From Paracoccus homiensis (GTDB lineage Bacteria > Pseudomonadota > Alphaproteobacteria > Rhodobacterales > Rhodobacteraceae): a stretch of DNA of 64,000 nucleotides. The translations under genes were made by a program, and so were the position numbers. This document shows, piece by piece, positions 23,898 to 31,720 of the stretch; position 1 is the first letter of the stretch, and the number at the start of each line of letters is the position of its first letter. Where the stretch lies: NCBI RefSeq assembly GCF_900111675.1, contig NZ_FOHO01000012.1:42710-106709 (forward strand). Direction: 5' to 3'. The notes under the pieces are model-generated. The model did not search any database and was not told the origin of the DNA. It saw nothing but the letters and a program-made list of their open reading frames with translations.

Positions 23898-24920
23898 TTA
23901 CGCATCCAGAGACGGGAACCAGATTTCGGCGATGCCGCGTTTCCCGGTTCGGCGGTCTTCCATCACCTGGATCACGCAGTGGATCGACTGGCGGAAGTTC
24001 TCCAGCAGTTCGCTGTGGTCGATGCGGGCACCGGACTGGCGGATCAGCGAGGACAGTTTCTCGAAGGCCATGCGGGCGGTGCTGGCATGGATCGTGGTCA
24101 TGGAGCCTTCATGACCGGAGTTGATGGCCTCCATGAAGGTCTGGGCCTCCGGCCCCAGAAGTTCGCCGAGGATGATCCGGCGCGGGTTGAGGCGCAGGCA
24201 TGCCTGTAGCAGCTTTGTCGGATTGCGCTGGCTCGCCGGGTCCAGATCGGATTGCAGCATCAGGCTATTGGGCTGGGTCGGGAACAACTCCACACCTTTT
24301 TCGATGGTGATGATGCGTTCATCGGGCTCGATGAAGGATATATAGCGCCGGGTGAGCGCGGTCTTGCCGCTGTCGGTGGCCCCGGAGATCACCAGGTTCA
24401 TGCGTTCGTGGGTCAGGGCCGCCAGCACGTCGTCGAAGTCGCAATTTCCGTCCAGCGCCATGTCGAAGATCGCGCGGGCGTTCTTGGCAATCTCGGCCTC
24501 AAGCGATTTGCCCAGATCCCGCAACCGCTCGAAGCGGAAGTCCTTCTGCGTATCGCCGGTTGCGAAGGCGCGCAGCGACATGGCAACGGGGCCGCCATAG
24601 ACGGCCGGAGATCTCACCGCCTGAAAGCGGAATTTGCGCATGCCGCCCTCCATGCCTTCGATCCAGAAATCGAATGTGCCGGTCGCGAGAATGCGGTCCT
24701 CGTCGAACTTCTCGCCGGCAGCGCCGGCGCAGAGTTCGGTGATTTCGATCATCTTCTGCGGCGGCAATACCGGGACGCCCTGTGGTGTGTGCATCTGGGC
24801 ATGACCCTGAAGCTTCACCCAGATCCGGCCATCGGCATTCATCGAGCACTCGACCAGATCGGGACGTTTCAGAACCTGATGCAGAGGCGTCAGCGCGTCG
24901 ATCAGTAGCGGGACCAGCAT
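23898..24920 (-). CDS. virB11: VirB11 secretion ATPase
   Basis: The 340-aa hexameric ATPase of the T4SS has Walker A G180-ATDSGKT, Asp-box/Walker B RRIILGELLG, and the His box GHEGSMTTIHA. The fourth P-loop residue is Asp, where many VirB11 proteins have Gly (GxTGSGKT). It energises pilus assembly and DNA transfer at the cytoplasmic face. It is the last gene of the minus-strand virB operon and shares one base with virB10. Confidence 0.92.
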   Translation of the reverse strand: MLVPLLIDALTPLHQVLKRPDLVECSMNADGRIWVKLQGHAQMHTPQGVPVLPPQKMIEITELCAGAAGEKFDEDRILATGTFDFWIEGMEGGMRKFRFQAVRSPAVYGGPVAMSLRAFATGDTQKDFRFERLRDLGKSLEAEIAKNARAIFDMALDGNCDFDDVLAALTHERMNLVISGATDSGKTALTRRYISFIEPDERIITIEKGVELFPTQPNSLMLQSDLDPASQRNPTKLLQACLRLNPRRIILGELLGPEAQTFMEAINSGHEGSMTTIHASTARMAFEKLSSLIRQSGARIDHSELLENFRQSIHCVIQVMEDRRTGKRGIAEIWFPSLDA

Positions 24921-26197
24921 CAGTAGAATTCCAGGTCGCTATCGACGCGGATCGACACGTTCGATCCCTGGTGCACAAGGATCGTCGGTTTCTGGCCGAG
25001 ATAGCCCTTCATAACATCGCCCACGGCACCCGACAGGCTGGCGCTGACATTTGCCGCTGCATCGTTCGAAGAACCGGACGAGTCGTCGCCATCATCCGAG
25101 AGCAGCAGCGGCAGGGCGCTGATGACGCTGACCATCGCGGCCGAGCCGAAGCGGGAGGCGAAGTGATTGTTCACCTCGCTGACCATGCCGGAGCGTCCGA
25201 GGCGGTCGGAGCCATAGGATTTCAGCGATACGCTCTGCCCGTCCGTCGTGGTCAGACGTGTCCATGCCACCAGGACGCGCTTCTGGGTCTGTCCCATCTC
25301 GGAATTATAGGTGCCGAACAGCTTCGAGCCTCTGGGCACCAGGACGCGGGTCATGTCCATTGACCATACGTCGCGAGAGACAATGGCTGCCACCTGGCCC
25401 TGCAGGTCGGAGTTGATCGCGACCTCAAGCGCCGCCTCGATGATCGTGCCCTGTCCAACCGTGTTCGAGGGATTGGCCGTCACGGTGGTGCGGCGGGTCT
25501 CGGTCGCTTCGGCGCTGGCGATCAGGAATTCCCGATCACCGGACATAGCCTGCCGTTCGGCACCGACGGTCCCATTGGCGAAGGTCTCTGCGCCGGTCTT
25601 TCCCATCACCGGGGGCGCCTGCATCCGGCGGGCCAGTTCTTCCTCGCGGCGAGCACGTTCTTCTTCCAGCGCCCTGCGCCGGTCGGCTTCGGCTTGCTCG
25701 GCTGCCAGGCGCGCGGCCTGTTCGGCTGCGGCCTCGGCTTGCCTGCGGCTGTAATCGGATTCGAGTTGGGCCTGCATCGCCGCGAGCTGGTCGGCGTTCT
25801 CCTGCTCGATCTCGTCAAGCCGTTCCTCGAACAGCCTGCGACGTTCGGCGGCAGCTTCCTGTTCCTCGGCGATCTGCGCGGCCAGGCGCTCGTTTTCCGT
25901 GCGCAAACGGTCTAGCTCACCCTGATCGACGGCAAGGGGCGTGGCCTCGATCTCTGGTTCGTCGAGGTCGGGTTCGCTCAGGTCCGGCACCATGACTCCG
26001 CTGCGATCATTCTGTTGGATCGCTGCGGATTGCGAGGTTTCCAATGACGTCTCATCGGCAGTGCCCGACTGCGACAGGACATAATAGACCCCCGCGCCGC
26101 CGACGGCAGCGAAGCCAGCGGCCAGCGCGGTGGTCCGCATCCAGCCACTTTTGCGCGGGGGGCGCTTCTGGTTCAGGATCTCGTTGCGTGCGGCCAT
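24920..26197 (-). CDS. virB10: VirB10/TrbI envelope-spanning channel protein
   Basis: The 425-aa product has a basic N-terminus, one membrane helix (about 23-42), a long Glu/Ala/Arg coiled-coil stretch (about 90-180), and a C-terminal TrbI domain (TVTANPSNTVGQGTIIEAAL, VLVPRGSKLFGTYNSE, SGMVSEVNNHFASRF). It links the inner-membrane ATPases to the outer-membrane pore. AAAGGGGTGACGCC precedes the ATG. Confidence 0.92.
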   Translation of the reverse strand: MAARNEILNQKRPPRKSGWMRTTALAAGFAAVGGAGVYYVLSQSGTADETSLETSQSAAIQQNDRSGVMVPDLSEPDLDEPEIEATPLAVDQGELDRLRTENERLAAQIAEEQEAAAERRRLFEERLDEIEQENADQLAAMQAQLESDYSRRQAEAAAEQAARLAAEQAEADRRRALEEERARREEELARRMQAPPVMGKTGAETFANGTVGAERQAMSGDREFLIASAEATETRRTTVTANPSNTVGQGTIIEAALEVAINSDLQGQVAAIVSRDVWSMDMTRVLVPRGSKLFGTYNSEMGQTQKRVLVAWTRLTTTDGQSVSLKSYGSDRLGRSGMVSEVNNHFASRFGSAAMVSVISALPLLLSDDGDDSSGSSNDAAANVSASLSGAVGDVMKGYLGQKPTILVHQGSNVSIRVDSDLEFY

Positions 26198-26201
26198 GGC
26201 G

Positions 26202-26933
26202 TCACCCCTTTCCCTGCTTTGCCAGCGCGGCGCTCAGACGGTCGGACCAGATGCAGATTACCGTAGCCCCGAGGCGCAGAACCCATCGGTCCTGGACGCT
26301 CGGAATGATCATCACGCCGTTTTCGATCTTCGTCTGGACCGAGTATTCCCGACCGTTGCCATCGGCCCGGAAGGCCGCGGGCATCGCGGCGTTCTGCGAA
26401 AACTGCATGTAAGTCTTGGTCCCATCGTCCCAGATCCGGGCGGGCATGAAGCCGGTCGCCCGGCTGGCCTGCGTGACATAGTAGGTCCGCGAATTCGGGC
26501 TGGGTCCACGGATCGCACTTCGGGTTGCCGCGCCGGATTTGGGATAGGCGAACTCGACGAGGTACATCGGCCGCCTCGCACCCTCGATCATCTCGAAGAC
26601 ATAGGTGCCGCGCGACGTGGCAACCGACATGTTCGTGCGCACGCCGGTCTGGGTCGGCTTGACTGCGAGGCTGTTGTCGCCGAGCTGTCCGTAGGTGAAG
26701 CCCACATTGTCGCCGAGGGCGACGTTGATGATTTCCTCACCCGGACCGAACTCGATGGTCGTGGCGGTCAGCACCTTCGTGTCGATCCGATAGACCTGCC
26801 GTTCGGTGAAGACGACGGTCCGGACCCGATCGTCGGTCGGGCTGACGGAGGGGGTGATTTCGGCGGAGGCGGCGCTGCAAAGAGCACAAAAGCCGAACAT
26901 TGCAGAGGCGGCGAGAGCCGGGAAACGGGGCAT
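26202..26933 (-). CDS. virB9: VirB9/TrbG outer-membrane complex protein
   Basis: The 243-aa product has a signal peptide (to about SAASA, residue 24) and the family pattern: DDRVRTVVFTERQVYRIDTK, then INVALGDNVGFTY, SRGTYVFEMIEGARRPMYLV and the C-terminal WVLRLGATVICIW region. It forms the outer ring of the channel with VirB7 and VirB10. Spacing to virB10 is 4 bases. Confidence 0.9.
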   Translation of the reverse strand: MPRFPALAASAMFGFCALCSAASAEITPSVSPTDDRVRTVVFTERQVYRIDTKVLTATTIEFGPGEEIINVALGDNVGFTYGQLGDNSLAVKPTQTGVRTNMSVATSRGTYVFEMIEGARRPMYLVEFAYPKSGAATRSAIRGPSPNSRTYYVTQASRATGFMPARIWDDGTKTYMQFSQNAAMPAAFRADGNGREYSVQTKIENGVMIIPSVQDRWVLRLGATVICIWSDRLSAALAKQGKG

Positions 26934-26937
26934 GGCC

Positions 26938-27591
26938 TTATCCTTCCGATTGATGGTCGATGCGATAATCCGTCACCTGGAAGCCGAAGGGGTTTTCCCA
27001 GATCATCCGGTCGGAGGCGGTGTTCGCGGGTTTGAAGCGCCAGGAGAGGGTCACGATGTAGTTCGATGTGCCTTCTCGGGTGCCATCGACGATGCGTTTC
27101 TGCAGGCGGACCTGGGCGGTGTGTTCGCTCAGGAGCGTGATCGCGTTGATGGTGACGAACACACGGGCGTCGCGGGAGATGAGCTTGCGGATATAGCGCG
27201 GGGATCTGGGGTTCCACAGATCGAGCAGATCGTCGCGGGCGGTGCCGACGGATCGGGAGATCACCCGTTCGAGACGCTGTTGCTGGTCGTGAATGTCATG
27301 GGTCTCGCGATCGAGGACATAGGTGTAGACCCAGCTTTCGATCACCGCATCCCGTTCGGTCAGCGTGGCCCGGCCGACTTCATAGGCACGGATCACGTCG
27401 CCGGACTGGCGGTCCACCAGGCCGAGATAGGCTTGCGTGGTCTTGAGCGGCATCATGAAGAGGATCGCGGCAGCCAGCAACAAGGCAGCCAGACCGGCGA
27501 TGATTGCCACGATCCAGGCCAGTTGTTCGCGGCGTCTGATACCGAAATACATGTCGCGGTTCAGCTGGGATTTGAGAGCCTGATCGGTCAC
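26938..27591 (-). CDS. virB8: VirB8 inner-membrane assembly factor
   Basis: The 217-aa product has a short cytoplasmic N-terminus, one membrane helix (about 24-47), and a periplasmic NTF2-like domain with ETHDIHDQQQRLERVISRSV, FVTINAITLLSEHTAQVRL and YIVTLSWRF. It nucleates assembly of the T4SS. Its start overlaps the end of virB6 by 4 bases. Confidence 0.9.
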   Translation of the reverse strand: MTDQALKSQLNRDMYFGIRRREQLAWIVAIIAGLAALLLAAAILFMMPLKTTQAYLGLVDRQSGDVIRAYEVGRATLTERDAVIESWVYTYVLDRETHDIHDQQQRLERVISRSVGTARDDLLDLWNPRSPRYIRKLISRDARVFVTINAITLLSEHTAQVRLQKRIVDGTREGTSNYIVTLSWRFKPANTASDRMIWENPFGFQVTDYRIDHQSEG

Positions 27592-28616
27592 TTCGATGCC
27601 TTTCTCAAGCGGTCGATTTCTGAAAACTTGACTTGCATGGCCCGGCCCCGCTCGGGCGAGACGCCACGCGCGGCCATGCCGTAATTGGCATAGGCCTTGT
27701 CTGTCGCGCGGGCCTGCATCATAGGCGTGCGCCCGGTCAGGTAACCGGTCGCGAAGCTGCGGGCTCGGCTGCGCACGGCACCCATCGGGTTCACGGCTGC
27801 CGAGGCGGCGCCCGACATGGTGCCGAGATTGAACTGGCCGGTGAGGCTCGATGCGATGGACGGCACGTCGGACAGCATCTTGATGCCGAGGCCCGCCACC
27901 GTGATGAAGCCCAGAACGCTGAGTAGCGAGGTATTAGCGTCTATCTCAACGGTAATGTGTAGCAGCAGCCCCGCGATGATCCCAATGACCGCACCGATGG
28001 CGATCGGATAGATAAGATAGCCGAAGACAGCGGCCAGCCATGCCTCGAACATTGACCGGGTGCGCGTGAACAGCAGGAAAAAGCCCATGAGGGGCGCAAT
28101 GCTGATCAGGACCGCCAACAACAGTTTGGCATAGGCCACGACGAGGATATAAACAACGGCGAGGATGCCGAGGACCACGAAGAGGAACGCCCCGACCAGT
28201 GCCCGCACGAGAACGGAGTTTCCGTTCACCACAAGGTCGATGACTTCGGCGAGGCTCTGGAACATGTCGGTTGCCGCATCACCGCTGTTGTCGGAAGCAG
28301 GGCCGGCCACGAAGTCGCGCACGGTATTGCCGACCGTATCGAAGAGGGACGTTCCGGCACTGTAGATGACGTTGAAGTTGTCCCACGAGAACAGGAACAT
28401 GTAGATCGCGCCGATGCGGATCATGATGCCGATCAGCTGCGGGAAGGAGAATTCCGTAAAGCGGAAGAGCACGTTGATACCGTAGAGGACAATCAGCAGC
28501 ACCGCGAGTATTTCCAGTCCGCCCGTCAGGATCTCCGCCAATCGGGTGAAGGTCTGGGACGCGATTTGAAGGATACGGCTGTCGATCAGTGTGACTATTG
28601 TCCCGATAAATTCCAT
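27588..28616 (-). CDS. virB6: VirB6/TrbL polytopic membrane protein
   Basis: The 342-aa product has about six hydrophobic segments (GLEILAVLLIVLYGINVLF, ALVGAFLFVVLGILAVVYIL, LLLAVLISIAPLMGFFLLF, YLIYPIAIGAVIGIIAGLLL and others) and a conserved-type 'TRSMFEAWLAAVFGYLI' stretch. It forms the inner-membrane part of the DNA channel. The C-terminal ~60 residues are basic and cytoplasmic. Confidence 0.88.
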   Translation of the reverse strand: MEFIGTIVTLIDSRILQIASQTFTRLAEILTGGLEILAVLLIVLYGINVLFRFTEFSFPQLIGIMIRIGAIYMFLFSWDNFNVIYSAGTSLFDTVGNTVRDFVAGPASDNSGDAATDMFQSLAEVIDLVVNGNSVLVRALVGAFLFVVLGILAVVYILVVAYAKLLLAVLISIAPLMGFFLLFTRTRSMFEAWLAAVFGYLIYPIAIGAVIGIIAGLLLHITVEIDANTSLLSVLGFITVAGLGIKMLSDVPSIASSLTGQFNLGTMSGAASAAVNPMGAVRSRARSFATGYLTGRTPMMQARATDKAYANYGMAARGVSPERGRAMQVKFSEIDRLRKASK

Positions 28617-28619
28617 GGC

Positions 28620-29399
28620 TTAGCCCTTCTTGCAGAATTCACGGGCTTCACCGTTAAGAGAATCGAAGAACAGGTTTGCTGCACTCTGCATGGCATTCTG
28701 GCGCGCGAAAACGTCACTGATGATGCCTGCGCTTGGGTGGTGAGAAAGTCTTTCTGCCAGTTCCCATCCCAGTTCGGGCGGCACATGCTGGGTCGCACAG
28801 GAGCAGTCACCTGTTTCAAGTGCCGCGCGGCTACCCAGATAATTTAGAAAGCTGAATATGATCCCTTGATCAACGGACAAAGGTAGGTCCGCCTTATCCT
28901 TCAGAAGTTCACGGATACCAACAAAGCGCGTTGAATTGCAGTCAAACTTGCTACGAGCAAACTTCACGCTGCTGGCACGTTCGAAGTCTCTGGCAAAGCT
29001 CGCGTCGTCGAGCATGGCGCGCCTCTCATCACGAGACAAAACATCTGCCATTGCAAAATCGAAGCCTGTCAGGTCGATGCTGTCGGGATCGAAACTGTCC
29101 CAATAGGCCGCGCCGCGCGCGTTGGCCTCCGCCCGCTCCACGTCGATCGCGGCCTCGCGTTTCTGGCGTTCCAGCCGCTCGCGGGCAAACTGCGCCTGCG
29201 CGGCGGCCTCCTCGGCTTCCAGAAGCTCGCTGAAGGCGTCTGCATCACCGCTGTTCAGGATCTCCAGCTTGTCGTCGTCAGAGAGTTGCGCCAGATCGGC
29301 GGGGCTGTCGGAGGATGCCTGCCAGGCGACCAGCACGCCGGCGAGGGCAAGGGCGGCAATGGCCGTGGCGCCGATCAGGCGTGTCTTCGGGGGCGTCAT
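28620..29399 (-). CDS. T4SS-operon protein of unknown function (259 aa)
   Basis: The chain has an N-terminal membrane anchor (residues 9-26). A coiled-coil region rich in Glu, Ala, Arg follows (about 40-95), then a C-terminal domain with six Cys/Ser-Cys positions (FDCNSTRF, GDCSCATQHVPPE, REFCKKG). The Cys pairs suggest a periplasmic disulphide fold. The DNA of its distal half is visibly less G+C-rich than the neighbours. It sits between the 76-aa membrane protein and virB6, the place where VirB7- or entry-exclusion-type genes are often found, but no such family is recognisable. Confidence 0.75.
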   Translation of the reverse strand: MTPPKTRLIGATAIAALALAGVLVAWQASSDSPADLAQLSDDDKLEILNSGDADAFSELLEAEEAAAQAQFARERLERQKREAAIDVERAEANARGAAYWDSFDPDSIDLTGFDFAMADVLSRDERRAMLDDASFARDFERASSVKFARSKFDCNSTRFVGIRELLKDKADLPLSVDQGIIFSFLNYLGSRAALETGDCSCATQHVPPELGWELAERLSHHPSAGIISDVFARQNAMQSAANLFFDSLNGEAREFCKKG

Positions 29400-29629
29400 T
29401 ACAGGTCCTCCGTTTGTGGCTCTTGGGTCGAGGTCGGGGCATCTTCGGTCAGCGCCTCTGCCTGTTCCTGACGGACACGCTCCATGACGGCGGCCGTTTC
29501 AGGGTCGGCGGGTTGTTCAGGCTGAGGTGTTACGAATGGCAGGGCGGTGACGTCCCGCAGCCAGAGCCAGCAGCCGATGGCGAGGGCAAGCGCGACCAGC
29601 GCGACGCCGATCCAGATATGCTTCGCCAT
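29399..29629 (-). CDS. Small membrane-anchored protein of the virB operon (76 aa)
   Basis: One N-terminal membrane helix (HIWIGVALVALALAIGCWLW) followed by a Pro/Glu-rich tail that ends PTSTQEPQTEDL. AIGC could be read as a lipobox, but its position after a long helix makes a simple anchor more likely. GGAGGACGAGTG precedes the ATG, which overlaps the virB5 stop; its own stop overlaps the 259-aa gene. Confidence 0.65.
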   Translation of the reverse strand: MAKHIWIGVALVALALAIGCWLWLRDVTALPFVTPQPEQPADPETAAVMERVRQEQAEALTEDAPTSTQEPQTEDL

Positions 29630-30432
29630 CACTCGTCCTCCTCACGCAGAGTGTCGTCCCCGGTAAGCGACAAGAACTTTTCGTCATCGGCCATCGTCGC
29701 GGCGTCGATCACACCCGCCTGACCCATGGAGACGGTCTGGATCGCCTCCATGTTGGCCTGATTGATCAGTGCAATGACCAATTCGCCTGTCACACGGGTG
29801 TTGAGGTCGATGGCTTGCTTGAGATTGGTCGCGTCGTCGATCTGCCCGATCAGGGTGGCTGTGCGGTCGAGCGAGGCCGAGGTCTGTTCGATCGCGTTCT
29901 CGGCCGCGGCCGAGGTATAGGCACTGGTCGCGGCCTGCGTGCCGACACGCTGCTGCTCCGGATTGTCGCTGGCGGTCAGTTCGTCCACGCTCTCCTGCGA
30001 CAGACCGGCGCTTTCATAGATCCCGGCAATGACGTCGCCTGCGGGCGATCCGCCGACCGTTCCGTTGCTGAACACGGCCCCCCAGTCGCCCGAACGGGCC
30101 GCCGCCAGCTGATCCTGAAGACTGCCGAGGTTGAGGCCGCCCAGGAGGTCGTCGAGATCGAGGCCGGCCAGCAAGGTGTCGAGATCTAAGCCATCGGTCA
30201 GCGAGGATACGACCTGTTCCATCTCTTCGAGTTGCCGGATCAGTTGCTGGGTATGCTCGTCGAGAATCCCGTTCGTCCGGATCGACTGCGCCAGCTCGTC
30301 CTGACTGGAGTTCAAGAGCGCGATCAGTTCGGCCAGCGAACGCGGATCGTGGGTCGGCACGCCCTGCGCGAAGGCCAGCCCCGCAGAGAGGCACAGAACC
30401 GTTGCGGCGGTGAGATTGCGGATCATGCTCAT
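29629..30432 (-). CDS. virB5: VirB5-like pilus tip protein
   Basis: The 267-aa product has a signal peptide (cleavage near LAFAQ), helical coiled-coil stretches (AQSIRTNGILDEHTQQLIRQ, LEEMEQVVSSL) and the VirB5-type 'GDWGAVFSNGTVGG'. The C-terminal helix begins IDLNTRVTGELVIALINQAN. Its N-terminal AQGVP and C-terminal IDLNT...DEKFLSLT are matched by the upstream transglycosylase fusion. It would be a minor pilin at the pilus tip. AGGAGG is 6 bases before the ATG. Confidence 0.8.
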   Translation of the reverse strand: MSMIRNLTAATVLCLSAGLAFAQGVPTHDPRSLAELIALLNSSQDELAQSIRTNGILDEHTQQLIRQLEEMEQVVSSLTDGLDLDTLLAGLDLDDLLGGLNLGSLQDQLAAARSGDWGAVFSNGTVGGSPAGDVIAGIYESAGLSQESVDELTASDNPEQQRVGTQAATSAYTSAAAENAIEQTSASLDRTATLIGQIDDATNLKQAIDLNTRVTGELVIALINQANMEAIQTVSMGQAGVIDAATMADDEKFLSLTGDDTLREEDE

Positions 30433-30434
30433 GG

Positions 30435-31571
30435 TCAGCCTCCTGTCGTGTGGGGGTCGGTCAGGGTAAGGAATTCTTCGTCGGCGATCTGCGCTTGGTA
30501 CTGGGCCGCGAAACGCTGCGCTTCGACGCGCCGCTGCGTTGCTTCCATGATCGTCATCATCGACGCGAGGCGCGTGATCTCGGCGCGCAGGTAGGTGTTG
30601 AGGTCGATGGCCTCACGGGTGGTCGTGGTTTCGGGAATGCGGGCGATCAGGGCGCGGATGCGACGGGCCGAGAGTTCCAGCTGGTTAGACATGGAAAACC
30701 CGAGTTCCATGCCCGCATCGGACAGGTTGCCAAGTTCGGCCAAAGCCATGTCGCCCGCGACCATGGTCCCAAGATCTTCCGGTGATCCCATACCGGCGGC
30801 ATATGCATTCGCATACCCGGTGATCTTGACCACGTAATCCTGTGTCTCTGCATAAGGGGGAATTCCGCCATAGCGCTGGACCGCGCCCGGGCCGGCGTTA
30901 TAGGCCGCAAGCGCGAGCGGCATCGAGCCGAAGCTGCCGAGCTGCATCAGCAGGTAACGTGCGCCGCCATCGAGCTGCACGCGGGGATCGTTGCGCTGCG
31001 AGGCCGGAATACCAAGCTGATCGAATGTGCCCGGCATGATCTGGGTCAGCCCGCAGGCGCCCTTGTGCGAACAGACCCGGACCTGGAACCCGCTTTCCTG
31101 CTTCACGAGCGCCTGGAACCAAGCCCGGAACCCGACCGGCGAGACACCGGCACGGGCCAGCGCCGGGTGCGTCTGGTAGCGCTGGACGGTTTCCACGATC
31201 ATCTGTTCGATCGTCACCCGGCCTCCGCCGAAGAGCCGGCTTTCCGCACCCGTGACGGCAGAGGTATCATAGGCGGCGGACACCGCTGCACCGTCCAGGT
31301 CCTCGAAATCGGTGGGCGCGAAGCCGCTGGTATTCATCGAGGCAATGGCTGCGTCGATGGCTGCCAGCTGATCGCGATGAAGTGCATTCATGTCGATGCG
31401 AACGCTGTTTCCGTCTTCGGCCTCGCCCACGATCCGGCCCTGCAGCACCGAGAGCGTTTCGGCACGCAGGGTCCGCAAGGCATCGCTCACAGGAACCCCT
31501 TGGGCGAGCGTGAGACTCGCCACGGAGGCTCCGAGCATGAGGCCGAGTACTAGGCGCCGGGTCCGGATCAT
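30435..31571 (-). CDS. Lytic transglycosylase embedded in a VirB5-like chain (VirB1/VirB5 chimera)
   Basis: The 378-aa product starts with a signal peptide and AQGVPVSDALRTLRAETLSV, parallel to the neighbouring VirB5. The middle third is an SLT domain: VKQESGFQVRVCSHKGACGL with the catalytic Glu in KQES, then [30 protein letters not shown]. The last ~90 residues are again VirB5-like (AIDLNTYLRAEITRLASMMT, QIADEEFLTLTDPHTTGG). It would cut peptidoglycan while attached to pilus or channel components. ATG 31571 overlaps the lipoprotein stop. A longer upstream frame exists but would run into virB4 and lacks support. Confidence 0.85.
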   Translation of the reverse strand: MIRTRRLVLGLMLGASVASLTLAQGVPVSDALRTLRAETLSVLQGRIVGEAEDGNSVRIDMNALHRDQLAAIDAAIASMNTSGFAPTDFEDLDGAAVSAAYDTSAVTGAESRLFGGGRVTIEQMIVETVQRYQTHPALARAGVSPVGFRAWFQALVKQESGFQVRVCSHKGACGLTQIMPGTFDQLGIPASQRNDPRVQLDGGARYLLMQLGSFGSMPLALAAYNAGPGAVQRYGGIPPYAETQDYVVKITGYANAYAAGMGSPEDLGTMVAGDMALAELGNLSDAGMELGFSMSNQLELSARRIRALIARIPETTTTREAIDLNTYLRAEITRLASMMTIMEATQRRVEAQRFAAQYQAQIADEEFLTLTDPHTTGG

Positions 31572-31720
31572 GCCTTTGGCACTTCCACCAGAAGCGAACT
31601 TTGGGGGCCGGGCTTCAACTTGCCGAAGCAATTCGAGCGGCGTTCGGACAACTCGCCGCTTTGCGCGGCACAGCCGGCCACCGCTAGCGCAAGAAAAAGG
31701 CTCATCACGATACGGGTCAT
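31568..31720 (-). CDS. virB7: VirB7-like small lipoprotein (50 aa)
   Basis: MTRIVMSLFLALAVAGCAAQ has a lipobox ending at C17. The short mature part SGELSERRSNCFGKLKPGPQ carries one more Cys, the typical layout of VirB7, which stabilises VirB9 in the outer membrane. It overlaps virB4 by 4 bases and the transglycosylase by 4 bases. The assignment rests on size, lipobox and position. Confidence 0.7.
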   Translation of the reverse strand: MTRIVMSLFLALAVAGCAAQSGELSERRSNCFGKLKPGPQSSLLVEVPKA

